Source: Anaerovorax odorimutans
GTDB taxonomy: Bacteria; Bacillota; Clostridia; Peptostreptococcales; Anaerovoracaceae
Assembly (NCBI RefSeq): GCF_024459955.1
Contig: NZ_JANFXK010000017.1
Span: 1-64,000, forward strand
Reading direction: 5' to 3'
Length of the DNA: 64,000 bases
The notes under the pieces are model-generated. The model was not told the origin of the DNA. It saw only the letters and a list, made by a program, of their open reading frames with translations, and searched no databases. The stretch's first letter is position 1. Each line of letters begins with the position of its first letter. Both the position numbers and the translations under genes were made by a program. This document shows, piece after piece, positions 33,766 through 42,284 of this stretch.

Positions 33766-35094
33766 TCAGCGCTGTGCCAGCCTGGAGAATATCTTGTCAA
33801 TCTTAGTGATGGTCAGAGCAATATCATCCTCCGTATGAGCGGTCGTGAACCCGTTATGCTGTGGAAACGGCTTGCCGCCGCCATCAAACATGTAAAGGTT
33901 TTCGGCTAAACACGCTCTGGTAAAATTCCGGTACTGCTTGGGGCTGTAGTATTTGACTGTTTCGGAAAGCGTATAATCAAGCCGGGGATCGTCATACCCA
34001 AAATAAAAAGCAAATTGCGCGCCCTGGCTTCGTATATGGCCCGGAATACCATGCTTACGGAATAAATGATCGATTTCGCCGCAAAGATTTTTTTCAATTT
34101 CTTCAATTTTATCGTAAAACCCGGGTTCCAGGGCCATTTTTATACACGCGATCCCAGCCATGACAGACATCAGATTGCCTGAGCTTGTCCCGCTGCACAC
34201 AACAGGGCCCGCAGGGTTGAACATATCCATTATTTCGGCCTTTCCTCCCACCAGTGCCAAAGAAAACCCATTGGCGATAGCTTTGGCGAAGGTAGATAAA
34301 TCCGGTTTTACGCCATAGAACCCCTGCGCGCTGCCAGGCCTGAACCTTAATCCGGATATCACCTCGTCAAAGATCAGCAGGATTCCTTCTTTCGTGCAAA
34401 GCTCCCTGACCTGTTTCATGTATTCCGCAGTCGAAGGAACGCAGCCGCAGTCATAATTAACAGGTTCCAGGATTATTGCGGCTATATCGCCTCTGTACTT
34501 TTCGAATACATGCCTGACCGCATTGATGTTATTGAATTCGATCAGCCTGACATTCTTCTCCGAATCCTGCGGAAAACCGGCAGCAGCGGGAGTTACCGTC
34601 CTCGTTTCACCAAATTCATCCAAATTCGTGCCGCAGCCGCCGTTAAACCAAATCATTTCGTGCATCCCATGAAAGTGTCCGTCCATCTTAATGATCAGAT
34701 TTTTCTTCGTATAGGCCCTTGCTGCCCGGATGGCTGCTAAAGTAGCTTCCGTACCGGAATTGGTCAACCTTATTTTTTCAACGGTCGGTACAAGCTTTGT
34801 AAACAGTTCGGCAAACTCAAGCGTATATTGGGAATCAAAATTCATATAAAAGCCCTTGTCCATGCATTTCATGACGGCTTCCCGAATCCCTGGATGATTC
34901 CACCCAAAGAGCAAGGCCCCTGCCCCACAGTGGTAATCGATAAAATCCCCGCCGTCAACATGAAACACATGGCTCCCATCGGCATGGTCAATATAAAACG
35001 GCGCTCCCAAAGCTTTATGTATTCTTCCGCCGGCACTGCCGCCACCTGTCATTCGCTTACTTGCTTCATGAAACATTTCTGTGTTTTTGCGCAT
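33766..35094 (-). CDS. Class III aminotransferase, glutamate-1-semialdehyde aminomutase-like (paralogue 2)
   Basis: A 442-residue PLP enzyme. Motifs are MTGGGSAGGRIHKALGAPFY, RLTNSGTEATLAAIRAAR, LLIFDEVISGLRF and DLSTFAKAIANGFSLA with the PLP lysine. It differs enough from the 26232-27539 enzyme to suggest a different substrate. ATG at 35094 has GGGAGG five bases upstream, and the 25-residue longer frame is rejected. It is last in the second sigma-54 operon, 115 bases after the symporter, and runs convergently towards the activator gene with a 29-base gap and no obvious terminator. Confidence 0.88.
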   Translation of the reverse strand: MRKNTEMFHEASKRMTGGGSAGGRIHKALGAPFYIDHADGSHVFHVDGGDFIDYHCGAGALLFGWNHPGIREAVMKCMDKGFYMNFDSQYTLEFAELFTKLVPTVEKIRLTNSGTEATLAAIRAARAYTKKNLIIKMDGHFHGMHEMIWFNGGCGTNLDEFGETRTVTPAAAGFPQDSEKNVRLIEFNNINAVRHVFEKYRGDIAAIILEPVNYDCGCVPSTAEYMKQVRELCTKEGILLIFDEVISGLRFRPGSAQGFYGVKPDLSTFAKAIANGFSLALVGGKAEIMDMFNPAGPVVCSGTSSGNLMSVMAGIACIKMALEPGFYDKIEEIEKNLCGEIDHLFRKHGIPGHIRSQGAQFAFYFGYDDPRLDYTLSETVKYYSPKQYRNFTRACLAENLYMFDGGGKPFPQHNGFTTAHTEDDIALTITKIDKIFSRLAQR

Positions 35095-35209
35095 CGCAGC
35101 CTCCCTTTCAATTTGACCTCTTTTCCAATAACATGCAGATGCACACAGGGAAATCCCCGGTGCATCCACAAAGAGTCTATGTCACTTACAATCGCTGATA
35201 TCACTGTAC

Positions 35210-36805
35210 TTACGCGTTCAGTCCCATATAGTATGGAATGATCCACGTCACCAGACAGAAGGCGAATATGCCAACGCCAATCCAAATGCTTGATTTGAGA
35301 GCTTTTCTCGTCTTCTCAATTTCAACGGGATCTTTTTCTGACTCAGGGACAATAAACAGAGCTTCTCTCTGCGCCTTTTCTTCCGGAGTCACCTTGGTCA
35401 GACGATTGGCGATCATCATAGCCAGGAGATTGGCAAGGGTGCCTACAAAGTACACATCCAAATAAATCGGTACTGTAATGCCCTGCGAAGTTGTGATAAC
35501 CTTCATCAGAAAGCTTACCGTAAATCCGGCGCACATGCCGGCAAAGGCGCCTGCCTTGGTAATTTTCTTGCTCCAGACACTTGCGATCGCAACCGGGAGC
35601 ATCGCGCAAATTACCACTGTGGCGCCGATCTGCATAATCCACCAAATATTCGGCGGATTAGTTATAGCGACCACCAGTACAATGGCTGCGATGACCAGCA
35701 TGGAAATTCTGGAAACCAGTACGTTCTTCTTGCTGTCTTTAATCCTGAAGATATCATTGGAGATGGATGCTCCGATCAGTGACAGGAACGTGGTGGCGGA
35801 CGAAATAGCCGCAGCGATAATGCCAGTCACCAGTACAACACCGATTACGGTAGGCAGCACGTTTCCGGCAGCCCAGAGCCACACCTGTGTCGCTTCCGTA
35901 TCACCGATATCAAAAGCGTGCATAAATACTGCGCCCAGCTCTACAAGATAGTTAACGCCGAAACATCCGATCACAACCCATACGGCCGATCTGATGACAG
36001 TATGTTCGCTCTTTGCCATGATGTTGCGCGAGCACTGCCACGGTCCGCAGAAAGCCACCCCTGCCCAGCAAACGCCGTAGGATAGGAACCAGATAACATT
36101 TTCAAGTCCCGTGTCATACAGATAGCCCAGTTTGCCCGACCATGACAGCAGATAGCTTGTTTCCGGATTGGCTGCGATGTCCTCGATGATATTCCACCAG
36201 CCGCCGCCTTTAACCGATACGATGATTACGGAAATCACACCAATTGTAGTAAATAATCCGAACATGATTGTGTCTGTAATCAGCACGCCTTTTGAACCGG
36301 CTGAAATAACCATGATGGTAAACAGCAGTACGGCTAATAAGACACAAATATTGTAATCGAGCCCGGTTACGTTTGACATCAGCGTCGCGCCGCCCTGTGT
36401 AACGGACAAGAGGTATACCGCCATTGCCACTACTACTGCGATAACCGTCATAATCCCAACTGCGTGAGAGCAGAAACGTTTTTCAAAGAAAGAGGGAACG
36501 GTATAGACATCGGCTCTTCTTAAAAACCGGCTGAAAAACATGGCTCCCACTATGTAACCGCCCGCACTGATTGCCGCGCAGCCCGCCACTGCGATCCATA
36601 TGCCGTTGTATGCCTCTCCCGAATCTCCTAAAAATACGCCTGTACTTAAAAGTGATGCGACCATTGAGCCAACGATGAGTCCTGTAGGCGCGTTTCTTCC
36701 TGCTACGAAATAGTCATCTGCGCCTTTTACAAATTTGTTTACAACAAATGCAACGATTAAATATACGACAAAACTGGTCAATACACCAATAAGATATACA
36801 TTCAT
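35210..36805 (-). CDS. Sodium:solute symporter (SSS family)
   Basis: A 531-residue membrane protein with about 13 hydrophobic segments. It begins with VNKFVKGADDYFVAGRNAPTGLIVGSMVAS, the diagnostic SSS segment (FxxAGR...), and ends with a cytoplasmic stretch and a last membrane helix. It would import the substrate of the pathway, perhaps an amino or organic acid, with sodium. GGAGA precedes the ATG. It is preceded by a 34-residue membrane peptide of the symporter accessory type and lies between mutase 2 and aminotransferase 2, which strengthens the idea that the cluster degrades an imported compound. Confidence 0.92.
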   Translation of the reverse strand: MNVYLIGVLTSFVVYLIVAFVVNKFVKGADDYFVAGRNAPTGLIVGSMVASLLSTGVFLGDSGEAYNGIWIAVAGCAAISAGGYIVGAMFFSRFLRRADVYTVPSFFEKRFCSHAVGIMTVIAVVVAMAVYLLSVTQGGATLMSNVTGLDYNICVLLAVLLFTIMVISAGSKGVLITDTIMFGLFTTIGVISVIIVSVKGGGWWNIIEDIAANPETSYLLSWSGKLGYLYDTGLENVIWFLSYGVCWAGVAFCGPWQCSRNIMAKSEHTVIRSAVWVVIGCFGVNYLVELGAVFMHAFDIGDTEATQVWLWAAGNVLPTVIGVVLVTGIIAAAISSATTFLSLIGASISNDIFRIKDSKKNVLVSRISMLVIAAIVLVVAITNPPNIWWIMQIGATVVICAMLPVAIASVWSKKITKAGAFAGMCAGFTVSFLMKVITTSQGITVPIYLDVYFVGTLANLLAMMIANRLTKVTPEEKAQREALFIVPESEKDPVEIEKTRKALKSSIWIGVGIFAFCLVTWIIPYYMGLNA

Positions 36806-36829
36806 GTTGACGATCTCCTTTCTCTGTTT

Positions 36830-36934
36830 TTACTTATCCTTCTTCGGCGGATATTCTTTATTATACTGATGTAATGCCACTAATCCGCATACGATTACCG
36901 AACCACCCCAAAATACTGCCATTAAAATTTCCAT
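36830..36934 (-). CDS. Symporter small accessory protein, 34 residues
   Basis: A short gene between mutase 2 and the symporter. It has a good AAGGAG eight bases before its ATG. The product starts MEILMAVFWGGSVIVCGLVA and ends KEYPPKKDK: one membrane helix followed by a short charged tail. Small single-helix proteins of this type are encoded directly upstream of SSS and related symporters in many anaerobes and are thought to be accessory subunits. The spacing to the symporter ATG is about 24 bases. It is missed by most gene finders with a length cut-off. Confidence 0.8.
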   Translation of the reverse strand: MEILMAVFWGGSVIVCGLVALHQYNKEYPPKKDK

Positions 36935-36978
36935 AAACGCTACTCCTTCCTCTTATTCATTTCGATAGCTCAAAACAA

Positions 36979-38733
36979 CTAATGATCCCGAATTAACTTT
37001 ATTGTTTCCATCAAATCGTTGTCGGCGAAGACGCCTTTTTGATTAATCATATCCTTCACGTCCGAAGGCTCGGAATGTCCCGGCAGTATAGTGTTCAGCA
37101 CACCGCCTAAAAATGGAATGTATCCGCCGCTCCGTTTTTGCGTCTCGGCAAGCACTTGGCCGGCAATTCCCAGAGCCTGTCCGTTATGAGTGCTGATACC
37201 GATGTATCGGATACCCTCTTCATCTGCCGTATCAAAGATATACTCCACAGACGAATCGGCGCCGGCCTCCACGACTTCCGCCCCGGCATATTCCAAAACA
37301 GCTTTCATATAATGCACGCCGTATATATGGGTGTCCGTCGACGCCAGCAGGATTCTTTTACCCTTCAGTACATGTTCAAGATTGGCTTCTTTCACCTCCT
37401 TTTTCGTTTCGTCCACCATCTTCTTTGTCAGCAGGCCCATATCGGTATAAAATTGGATGTCCGCTTTTCCCTTTTCCGAAATATCAGGGTGGAAAGTCTC
37501 TTCAAACAGACTGGCATCAAATTTTTTAATAAACATCAGCATATGCAGCGGATCTTCAATATCGAAACCAACCGAATCCAGACCGTCCAAAAGGTTATGA
37601 AACATCTTGGCACCCCGCTCCTTTAAAGTCTCTGCGATTTCATCAATCCTTGCAAAATCGACCACATCTTCCCACTGTTCAATGTTTTCTTCCAGTCTGG
37701 AAGCCATGCCGAGAACGTTCTTAATTGCCTCTACCGTTGGAACATGAACCTTTTCCGTTATAGGAACCGGCAGGATCATCGCACCGGTACGGTACCTTCT
37801 TTCCGCCAGTACAGACATGAGAATTTCCTGAGCCAGCATGCCATAATTGGCTTCAATATCGTGGTCCCAATATCTGGTAGTATTGGCATGCAGGAAGAGG
37901 ACCGGCGGCTGGTCTTCTCTGTACAGCGAATCATACAGCGCTTTCAATAGCGCGGACTTAACGCGGATATCGCTGAGCAGGCCGCCGTATCCCACGGTAT
38001 ACCGCACACCGCATAGCTGTGTTGCCACATACTGTTCAAACAGCGCCCAGGCGACATAGGCGACGGCATCCTTGCAGTAGCTGGGGAATCCGTCGTCCAT
38101 GTACCCGCTTACGCCAAAACCTTCCTCCCATTTAGCAGACAAAACCCCCATGACCTTCAGCATTTCTGTGACATACTTTTCATGCTCGCCGCAGTCCGGG
38201 TAATTCCACATCAGTTGTGAAATACAGCCCACCTGATAGCTTCCTGCCTTCAAAGCGCTGATTCCCGTTTCCCAGGAGTTGGGTACGCCTAACACCTGAT
38301 CTCCCTGCATGACCTCCATGCCTTTGATGTTTCCAAGACTCATAAAGTCTTCCAGGGTCTCGTGCACATAGCTGGTGCTTTTCATATCATATTTCCGCGC
38401 CTCTTTTGGCACTGCCTGCAAGGTGCTGGGAATAGCAAGCGTATAGTTGTAATTCAGGCTCAGTTTTTCAGCCCAGTCACGCAGCTCTTTAATCCCCGCT
38501 GCCGTTTCTTCTGCTGTCGGCAGTCCGATCTGGGAAACCCAGAAAATGTTCTCCTGTGCCGCTTGCTTTTTAAATAATTCCAGATAGTTGCCGCAGTTGC
38601 TTTCTCTGACAAGTCCGCTCCTTCCTGCTTCAATGAAAGGCGCGATTTTTCTGCCTTCTTCTAAAAGCTCTTTTCCGGCAGGTAATCCTTTGGGGATTAA
38701 GCTTCTTAAATACTCTTTGCTGGCATGGGCCAT
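36979..38733 (-). CDS. Fused B12-dependent mutase, glutamate-mutase-like (paralogue 2)
   Basis: A 584-residue paralogue of the 29549-31312 protein over its full length, with the same start (MAxASKEYxxxLIPxGLP). It has the catalytic barrel, including DHDIEANYGMLAQE and PVPITEKVHVPTVEAIKN, and the C-terminal cobalamin domain DTHIYG (His469), GISTHNGQAL and FLGGVLN. GGAGGTGATCCC precedes the ATG. It follows the aldehyde dehydrogenase gene by 27 bases. Two paralogues in separately headed operons suggest two related substrates, or one substrate attacked in successive steps. Function otherwise as for paralogue 1. Confidence 0.8.
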   Translation of the reverse strand: MAHASKEYLRSLIPKGLPAGKELLEEGRKIAPFIEAGRSGLVRESNCGNYLELFKKQAAQENIFWVSQIGLPTAEETAAGIKELRDWAEKLSLNYNYTLAIPSTLQAVPKEARKYDMKSTSYVHETLEDFMSLGNIKGMEVMQGDQVLGVPNSWETGISALKAGSYQVGCISQLMWNYPDCGEHEKYVTEMLKVMGVLSAKWEEGFGVSGYMDDGFPSYCKDAVAYVAWALFEQYVATQLCGVRYTVGYGGLLSDIRVKSALLKALYDSLYREDQPPVLFLHANTTRYWDHDIEANYGMLAQEILMSVLAERRYRTGAMILPVPITEKVHVPTVEAIKNVLGMASRLEENIEQWEDVVDFARIDEIAETLKERGAKMFHNLLDGLDSVGFDIEDPLHMLMFIKKFDASLFEETFHPDISEKGKADIQFYTDMGLLTKKMVDETKKEVKEANLEHVLKGKRILLASTDTHIYGVHYMKAVLEYAGAEVVEAGADSSVEYIFDTADEEGIRYIGISTHNGQALGIAGQVLAETQKRSGGYIPFLGGVLNTILPGHSEPSDVKDMINQKGVFADNDLMETIKLIRDH

Positions 38734-38760
38734 GGGATCACCTCCAAAAGCAGGACTCTG

Positions 38761-40158
38761 CTATTTTACAAATGCGCCTTTTAGTATAAAGGTCTTGAGT
38801 CTGCTGTATTCCTCGGGCGAATAGCCGACACCTTCATTTCCAAGTCCGCTGGCTTTGCATCCGCCGAAAGGCTGCTCGTTCATTCTGTAACAGCTGCATC
38901 CGTTTACGATCACTGCCGAGGATTCCATCTGATCCGCTATTCTGAATGCTCTTACGGTATCGCCGGCCAGCACGCCGCCGCTGAGGCCATAGCTTGACTG
39001 ATTTGCGATTTCAATGGCTTCTTCTTCCGTTTCATAGGTGATGATTGGCCATACCTGGGCAAAAATTTCCATGTCTTTTGCGACGTCCGCGTCTTTTGGA
39101 ACATTATCAATGATGGTAGGTTCAATAAACGCGCCTTCCCGTTTGCCGCCGCATACGATTGTTCCACCCTGGTCAACAGTATGGTTAATCTGTGCTTCTA
39201 CTTTTACAGCAGCCTTTTCCGTAACCAGGCAGATGGCCTTGGCGTCAGGGTCAAACTGACTTCCGCGGGGAATTGCCAGTACCTTTTCCTTTAATTTTGC
39301 GACAAATTCATCATGCATGCTCTTTGGAACCAAATATCTCTTCGTTGCGCAGCAGATCTGTCCGTTATTATAGAGTCTTCCTTCCAGCGCCTCCTGCACA
39401 GCCGTATCCATATCAGCGTCATCGCAGATGATAAGCGCGTCGTTTCCGCCTAATTCCATAAAGGTTTTTTTCATGGAGTCAGCGGCCAGCTTAATCATTT
39501 CTACGCCTGTTTCCGTACTTCCGGTGAGGGCGATCGCCGCCACGTCCGGGTGTGTAAGAAGCCCTTGCGTTGACACGGCTCTCTCACAGGCTGTAAACTG
39601 AATGACGTCTTCAGGGATTCCAACCTCATGGGCGCAGTCTACCAGCATTCTTACGGTTAATGGGTTGGAGGACGGTGCCTTTACGATTACCGTATTGCCC
39701 ATCGCCAGCGCAGGCGTTGTTTTCTGGAAAAACATTTCAATTGGATAATTGAATGGAATAATGGCAGCTACGACGCCCAACGCCTCTCTTCTTGAGAAAC
39801 CGAGATCGTATTCTCTTCCGGCCGTGGTACCTGTAAATACGTCTCCGTACAAGTGCTTGGCTCTTTCTACGTTTCCTCTGCCGATTTCGCCGCCGTCAAA
39901 GCATTCTCCCTTTGCCGAGTTGATGGGCTTAGCCATTTCTGTTGCGCAGATCTGTCCAATCTCTTCGTTCTTTTCTTCAATTTTATCGATCATAGCCATA
40001 ATCAGCTTGGCTCTCTGTACGATGGGTGTTTTCTCCCATGCCGGCTGCGCGGCTTTGGCTTTGGCAACCTTTTCTTTCAGTTCTTCAACGGTGTCAAGTT
40101 TAATCGATTCAACCAGTTCTCCTGTATAAGGATTTGTTACATCTAACATTTTGCTCAT
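38761..40158 (-). CDS. NAD(P)-dependent aldehyde dehydrogenase
   Basis: A 465-residue non-phosphorylating aldehyde dehydrogenase. It shows IPFNYPIEMFFQKTTPALAMGNTVIVKAPS (cofactor segment), MELGGNDALIIC with the general-base glutamate, and NNGQICCATKRYLVP with the catalytic cysteine (two adjacent cysteines). Its closest relatives are likely the succinate-semialdehyde/lactaldehyde dehydrogenase group. In this operon it may oxidise a semialdehyde made by the aminotransferase or the TPP enzyme. AAGGA precedes the ATG. It lies 51 bases after the TPP enzyme gene. Confidence 0.9.
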   Translation of the reverse strand: MSKMLDVTNPYTGELVESIKLDTVEELKEKVAKAKAAQPAWEKTPIVQRAKLIMAMIDKIEEKNEEIGQICATEMAKPINSAKGECFDGGEIGRGNVERAKHLYGDVFTGTTAGREYDLGFSRREALGVVAAIIPFNYPIEMFFQKTTPALAMGNTVIVKAPSSNPLTVRMLVDCAHEVGIPEDVIQFTACERAVSTQGLLTHPDVAAIALTGSTETGVEMIKLAADSMKKTFMELGGNDALIICDDADMDTAVQEALEGRLYNNGQICCATKRYLVPKSMHDEFVAKLKEKVLAIPRGSQFDPDAKAICLVTEKAAVKVEAQINHTVDQGGTIVCGGKREGAFIEPTIIDNVPKDADVAKDMEIFAQVWPIITYETEEEAIEIANQSSYGLSGGVLAGDTVRAFRIADQMESSAVIVNGCSCYRMNEQPFGGCKASGLGNEGVGYSPEEYSRLKTFILKGAFVK

Positions 40159-40209
40159 AATTTTATTTCCTTTCTTTTTTATTGTTAATACGTTACGTAT
40201 TAATCGCTA

Positions 40210-41931
40210 TTAAACCAGCTCCGCCAGTTTCAAAGTATCGATCATAGGCAGAGGCGGCTGACAGAAGGTTTCTGTCTTGATGTCAATTACAACAGTCTGT
40301 GTTTTCACTGCTTCAAAAGCCTCTTCAAGCACCGGCCCGATATCTTCGACTGTCTTGATGGTCAGCCCCAACAGTCCGCACGATTCCGCGATTTTCGCAT
40401 AGTCAACCGTATCAATCCAAACTGCGTTGGTAACTTCTCCGAATTTGAATTTTTCCGCATAGTATTGATAGCCCAGAATTTTGTTGTTGATAACAGCTGC
40501 GATTACGTTGATCCCTTCACGTTTGCAGGTTTCAAGTTCGCTCCAGGTATGCGCGAAGCCCCCGTCGCCTGATAAGCTGAATACCGGCTTTTCCGGGCTT
40601 GCCAGCTTGCACCCCATGGCCATTGGAAAGCCCCAGCCTAATCCCGCAAGGCCCCTTGGAAAATAAAATTCTCTGTCCGCCTTGGCTGTAATATAATTTG
40701 CGTTCCAAATGGAGGAGAAGCTTGCGTCCGCCACGACCATGCAGTTATCAGCCACCTGCTTTTCAAGCTCGGCCATGAATCGCTCAATCCTGATCGGTGA
40801 GATCGTTGAATTCATCACATCCCTAATTTCTTTCTGATGTTTGTCCCTTCCCTCTGCGATCTCAGCTGCGACCTCGTCCTTTTTCTCCAGTCTCTTTGTG
40901 CAGTCGCCCTCCTTCATCTCATCTATCAGCGCCCGCAGCGTAAGTTTTGCATCGCCTAACAGTCTTATGGCTTCGTAATTTCTGCCAATTTCCATAGGAT
41001 CGATGTCGATATGAATGTAGGTAGCGTCCTCAGGAAGAAGTGTCCATGCATCCGTGCCGTTCTGATTGGTTCTGTTTCCCACCAGCAAAATGACATCTGA
41101 CTTTTGGACCAACGGTTTCATGAATTTCGTTGCGCTCCTGTGCCCCATGTAGTATCCGATTACCCCTACGGAAAGAGGATTTGTTTCGTCAACAGCGCCT
41201 TTGCCCATTGTGGTGGTGGCCACCGGAAGAGAAAATGCTGACTGCAGCTCTCTGATTTCATCCACAGCCCTCGAAGAAAAAATTCCGCCGCCCGCGTAGA
41301 CCAGAGGGTTTTCCGCATTGAGCAGTAATTCCGCCGCTTTTTTAACCATATCCTGACCCGGAAGTATTCTGTCCAGCGGATAATGGCCTAATGATGCCTT
41401 TCTTGTTCCAGGCACCGGTCTGGTCGTCTTGTCATTGAAGATATCCTGAGGGCAGAGGAGCACCGCGGGTCCCGGCTTTCCTGATGCTGCCGCCGTAAAC
41501 GCCATATCTACATAGTCTTCAATACGGTCTGCCGAATAAATTTTCTTTATCCACTTGGCGGATCCCTCAAACAATTTTTCATGATCCAATTCCTGGAAGG
41601 CATTTTTTTCCGCGTCATGAAGGGGAACTTCCTGCACGATAGCCACTACCGGATGCCCGGCTTTATAATCCTCGCAAAGCCCGGGAACTAAAAGGGTAGC
41701 CGCCGGACCGTTCTGCGCCGCCACACAGGGGATCTTTCCCGATGCCATCGCATAAGCCTGAGCCATGTATGTCCCGGTATTTTCCTGTCTGAATCCAATT
41801 TGCCTGATTCCCAGCTCCATGGCGGCAAGCATGATCTTAGTCGGGTTGCTTTGCCCAAAGATAAATTCAACGCCGTTCCGTTTTAAAGCGCTTGCGAATC
41901 GCTCCGCATTTGTCAATTCTTTTAATTGCAT
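40210..41931 (-). CDS. Thiamine-diphosphate enzyme, acetolactate synthase-like
   Basis: A 573-residue ThDP enzyme with the three domains of the acetohydroxyacid synthase/decarboxylase family. The catalytic glutamate is Glu50 in GFRQENTGTYMAQAY. AAQNGPAAT replaces the usual TSGPG, a central LVGNRTNQNG region follows, and the ThDP/Mg motif runs from SGDGGFAHTW to INNKIL. No regulatory subunit gene accompanies it, so it is unlikely to be biosynthetic. It may cleave or join a 2-oxo acid of the pathway. The start at 41931 is chosen for AAGGAG 11 bases upstream; the ATG three codons earlier is too close to it. It is the first gene behind the second sigma-54 promoter. Confidence 0.85.
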   Translation of the reverse strand: MQLKELTNAERFASALKRNGVEFIFGQSNPTKIMLAAMELGIRQIGFRQENTGTYMAQAYAMASGKIPCVAAQNGPAATLLVPGLCEDYKAGHPVVAIVQEVPLHDAEKNAFQELDHEKLFEGSAKWIKKIYSADRIEDYVDMAFTAAASGKPGPAVLLCPQDIFNDKTTRPVPGTRKASLGHYPLDRILPGQDMVKKAAELLLNAENPLVYAGGGIFSSRAVDEIRELQSAFSLPVATTTMGKGAVDETNPLSVGVIGYYMGHRSATKFMKPLVQKSDVILLVGNRTNQNGTDAWTLLPEDATYIHIDIDPMEIGRNYEAIRLLGDAKLTLRALIDEMKEGDCTKRLEKKDEVAAEIAEGRDKHQKEIRDVMNSTISPIRIERFMAELEKQVADNCMVVADASFSSIWNANYITAKADREFYFPRGLAGLGWGFPMAMGCKLASPEKPVFSLSGDGGFAHTWSELETCKREGINVIAAVINNKILGYQYYAEKFKFGEVTNAVWIDTVDYAKIAESCGLLGLTIKTVEDIGPVLEEAFEAVKTQTVVIDIKTETFCQPPLPMIDTLKLAELV

Positions 41932-42005
41932 TTTCCGCATCACTCCTTGTATAAAAGTTGTTTTAATGATGAAAACTTTTTTGAAAGCTTTTACACCTTC
42001 TATTT

Positions 42006-42023
42006 GAGCAACTGCTGTGCCAA
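42006..42023 (-). promoter_or_regulatory. Sigma-54 promoter of mutase operon 2
   Basis: On the minus strand TTGGCACAGCAGTTGCTC, an almost perfect -24/-12 element with GG and GC ten bases apart. Transcription would start near 41996, about 65 bases before the TPP enzyme start. Confidence 0.85.
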
Positions 42024-42034
42024 TTCCCAAAAAA

Positions 42035-42058
42035 TATTTTCAAAACAGTTTGAAAATA
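42035..42058. promoter_or_regulatory. 10-bp inverted repeat upstream of sigma-54 promoter 2
   Basis: TATTTTCAAA-ACAG-TTTGAAAATA lies about 13 bases upstream of the -24 element. It may be a protein-binding site. The rest of 42059-42200 is AT-rich with no gene; ACGTTGAA lies at 42066-42073. Confidence 0.45.
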
Positions 42059-42204
42059 CTGTAAGACGTTGAAATCAAGCCGATATAAATATTTTTTTAT
42101 TTATCCGGCTTGGTTTTTAAATTTATGTTTTTTCCTTGTTTTTATGGTTTTAGGGTTGTTTTCAGTCCATTAGGCTTTTTTAGGCATTTTGAATCCTGAA
42201 ACAT

Positions 42205-42247
42205 GAAAAAGCCCCTAAGCAAACGGTTATGCTGCTCAGAGGCTTCT
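42205..42247 (-). terminator. Terminator of flavodoxin-like gene
   Basis: On the minus strand AAGCCTCTGAGCA pairs with TGCTTAGGGGCTT (wobbles allowed) and is followed by TTTTTC, 38 bases after the stop of the 42285 gene. Confidence 0.8.
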
Positions 42248-42284
42248 ATTACTGCCGGATTTTATTTAGCTGTCTGCGTAGAGG

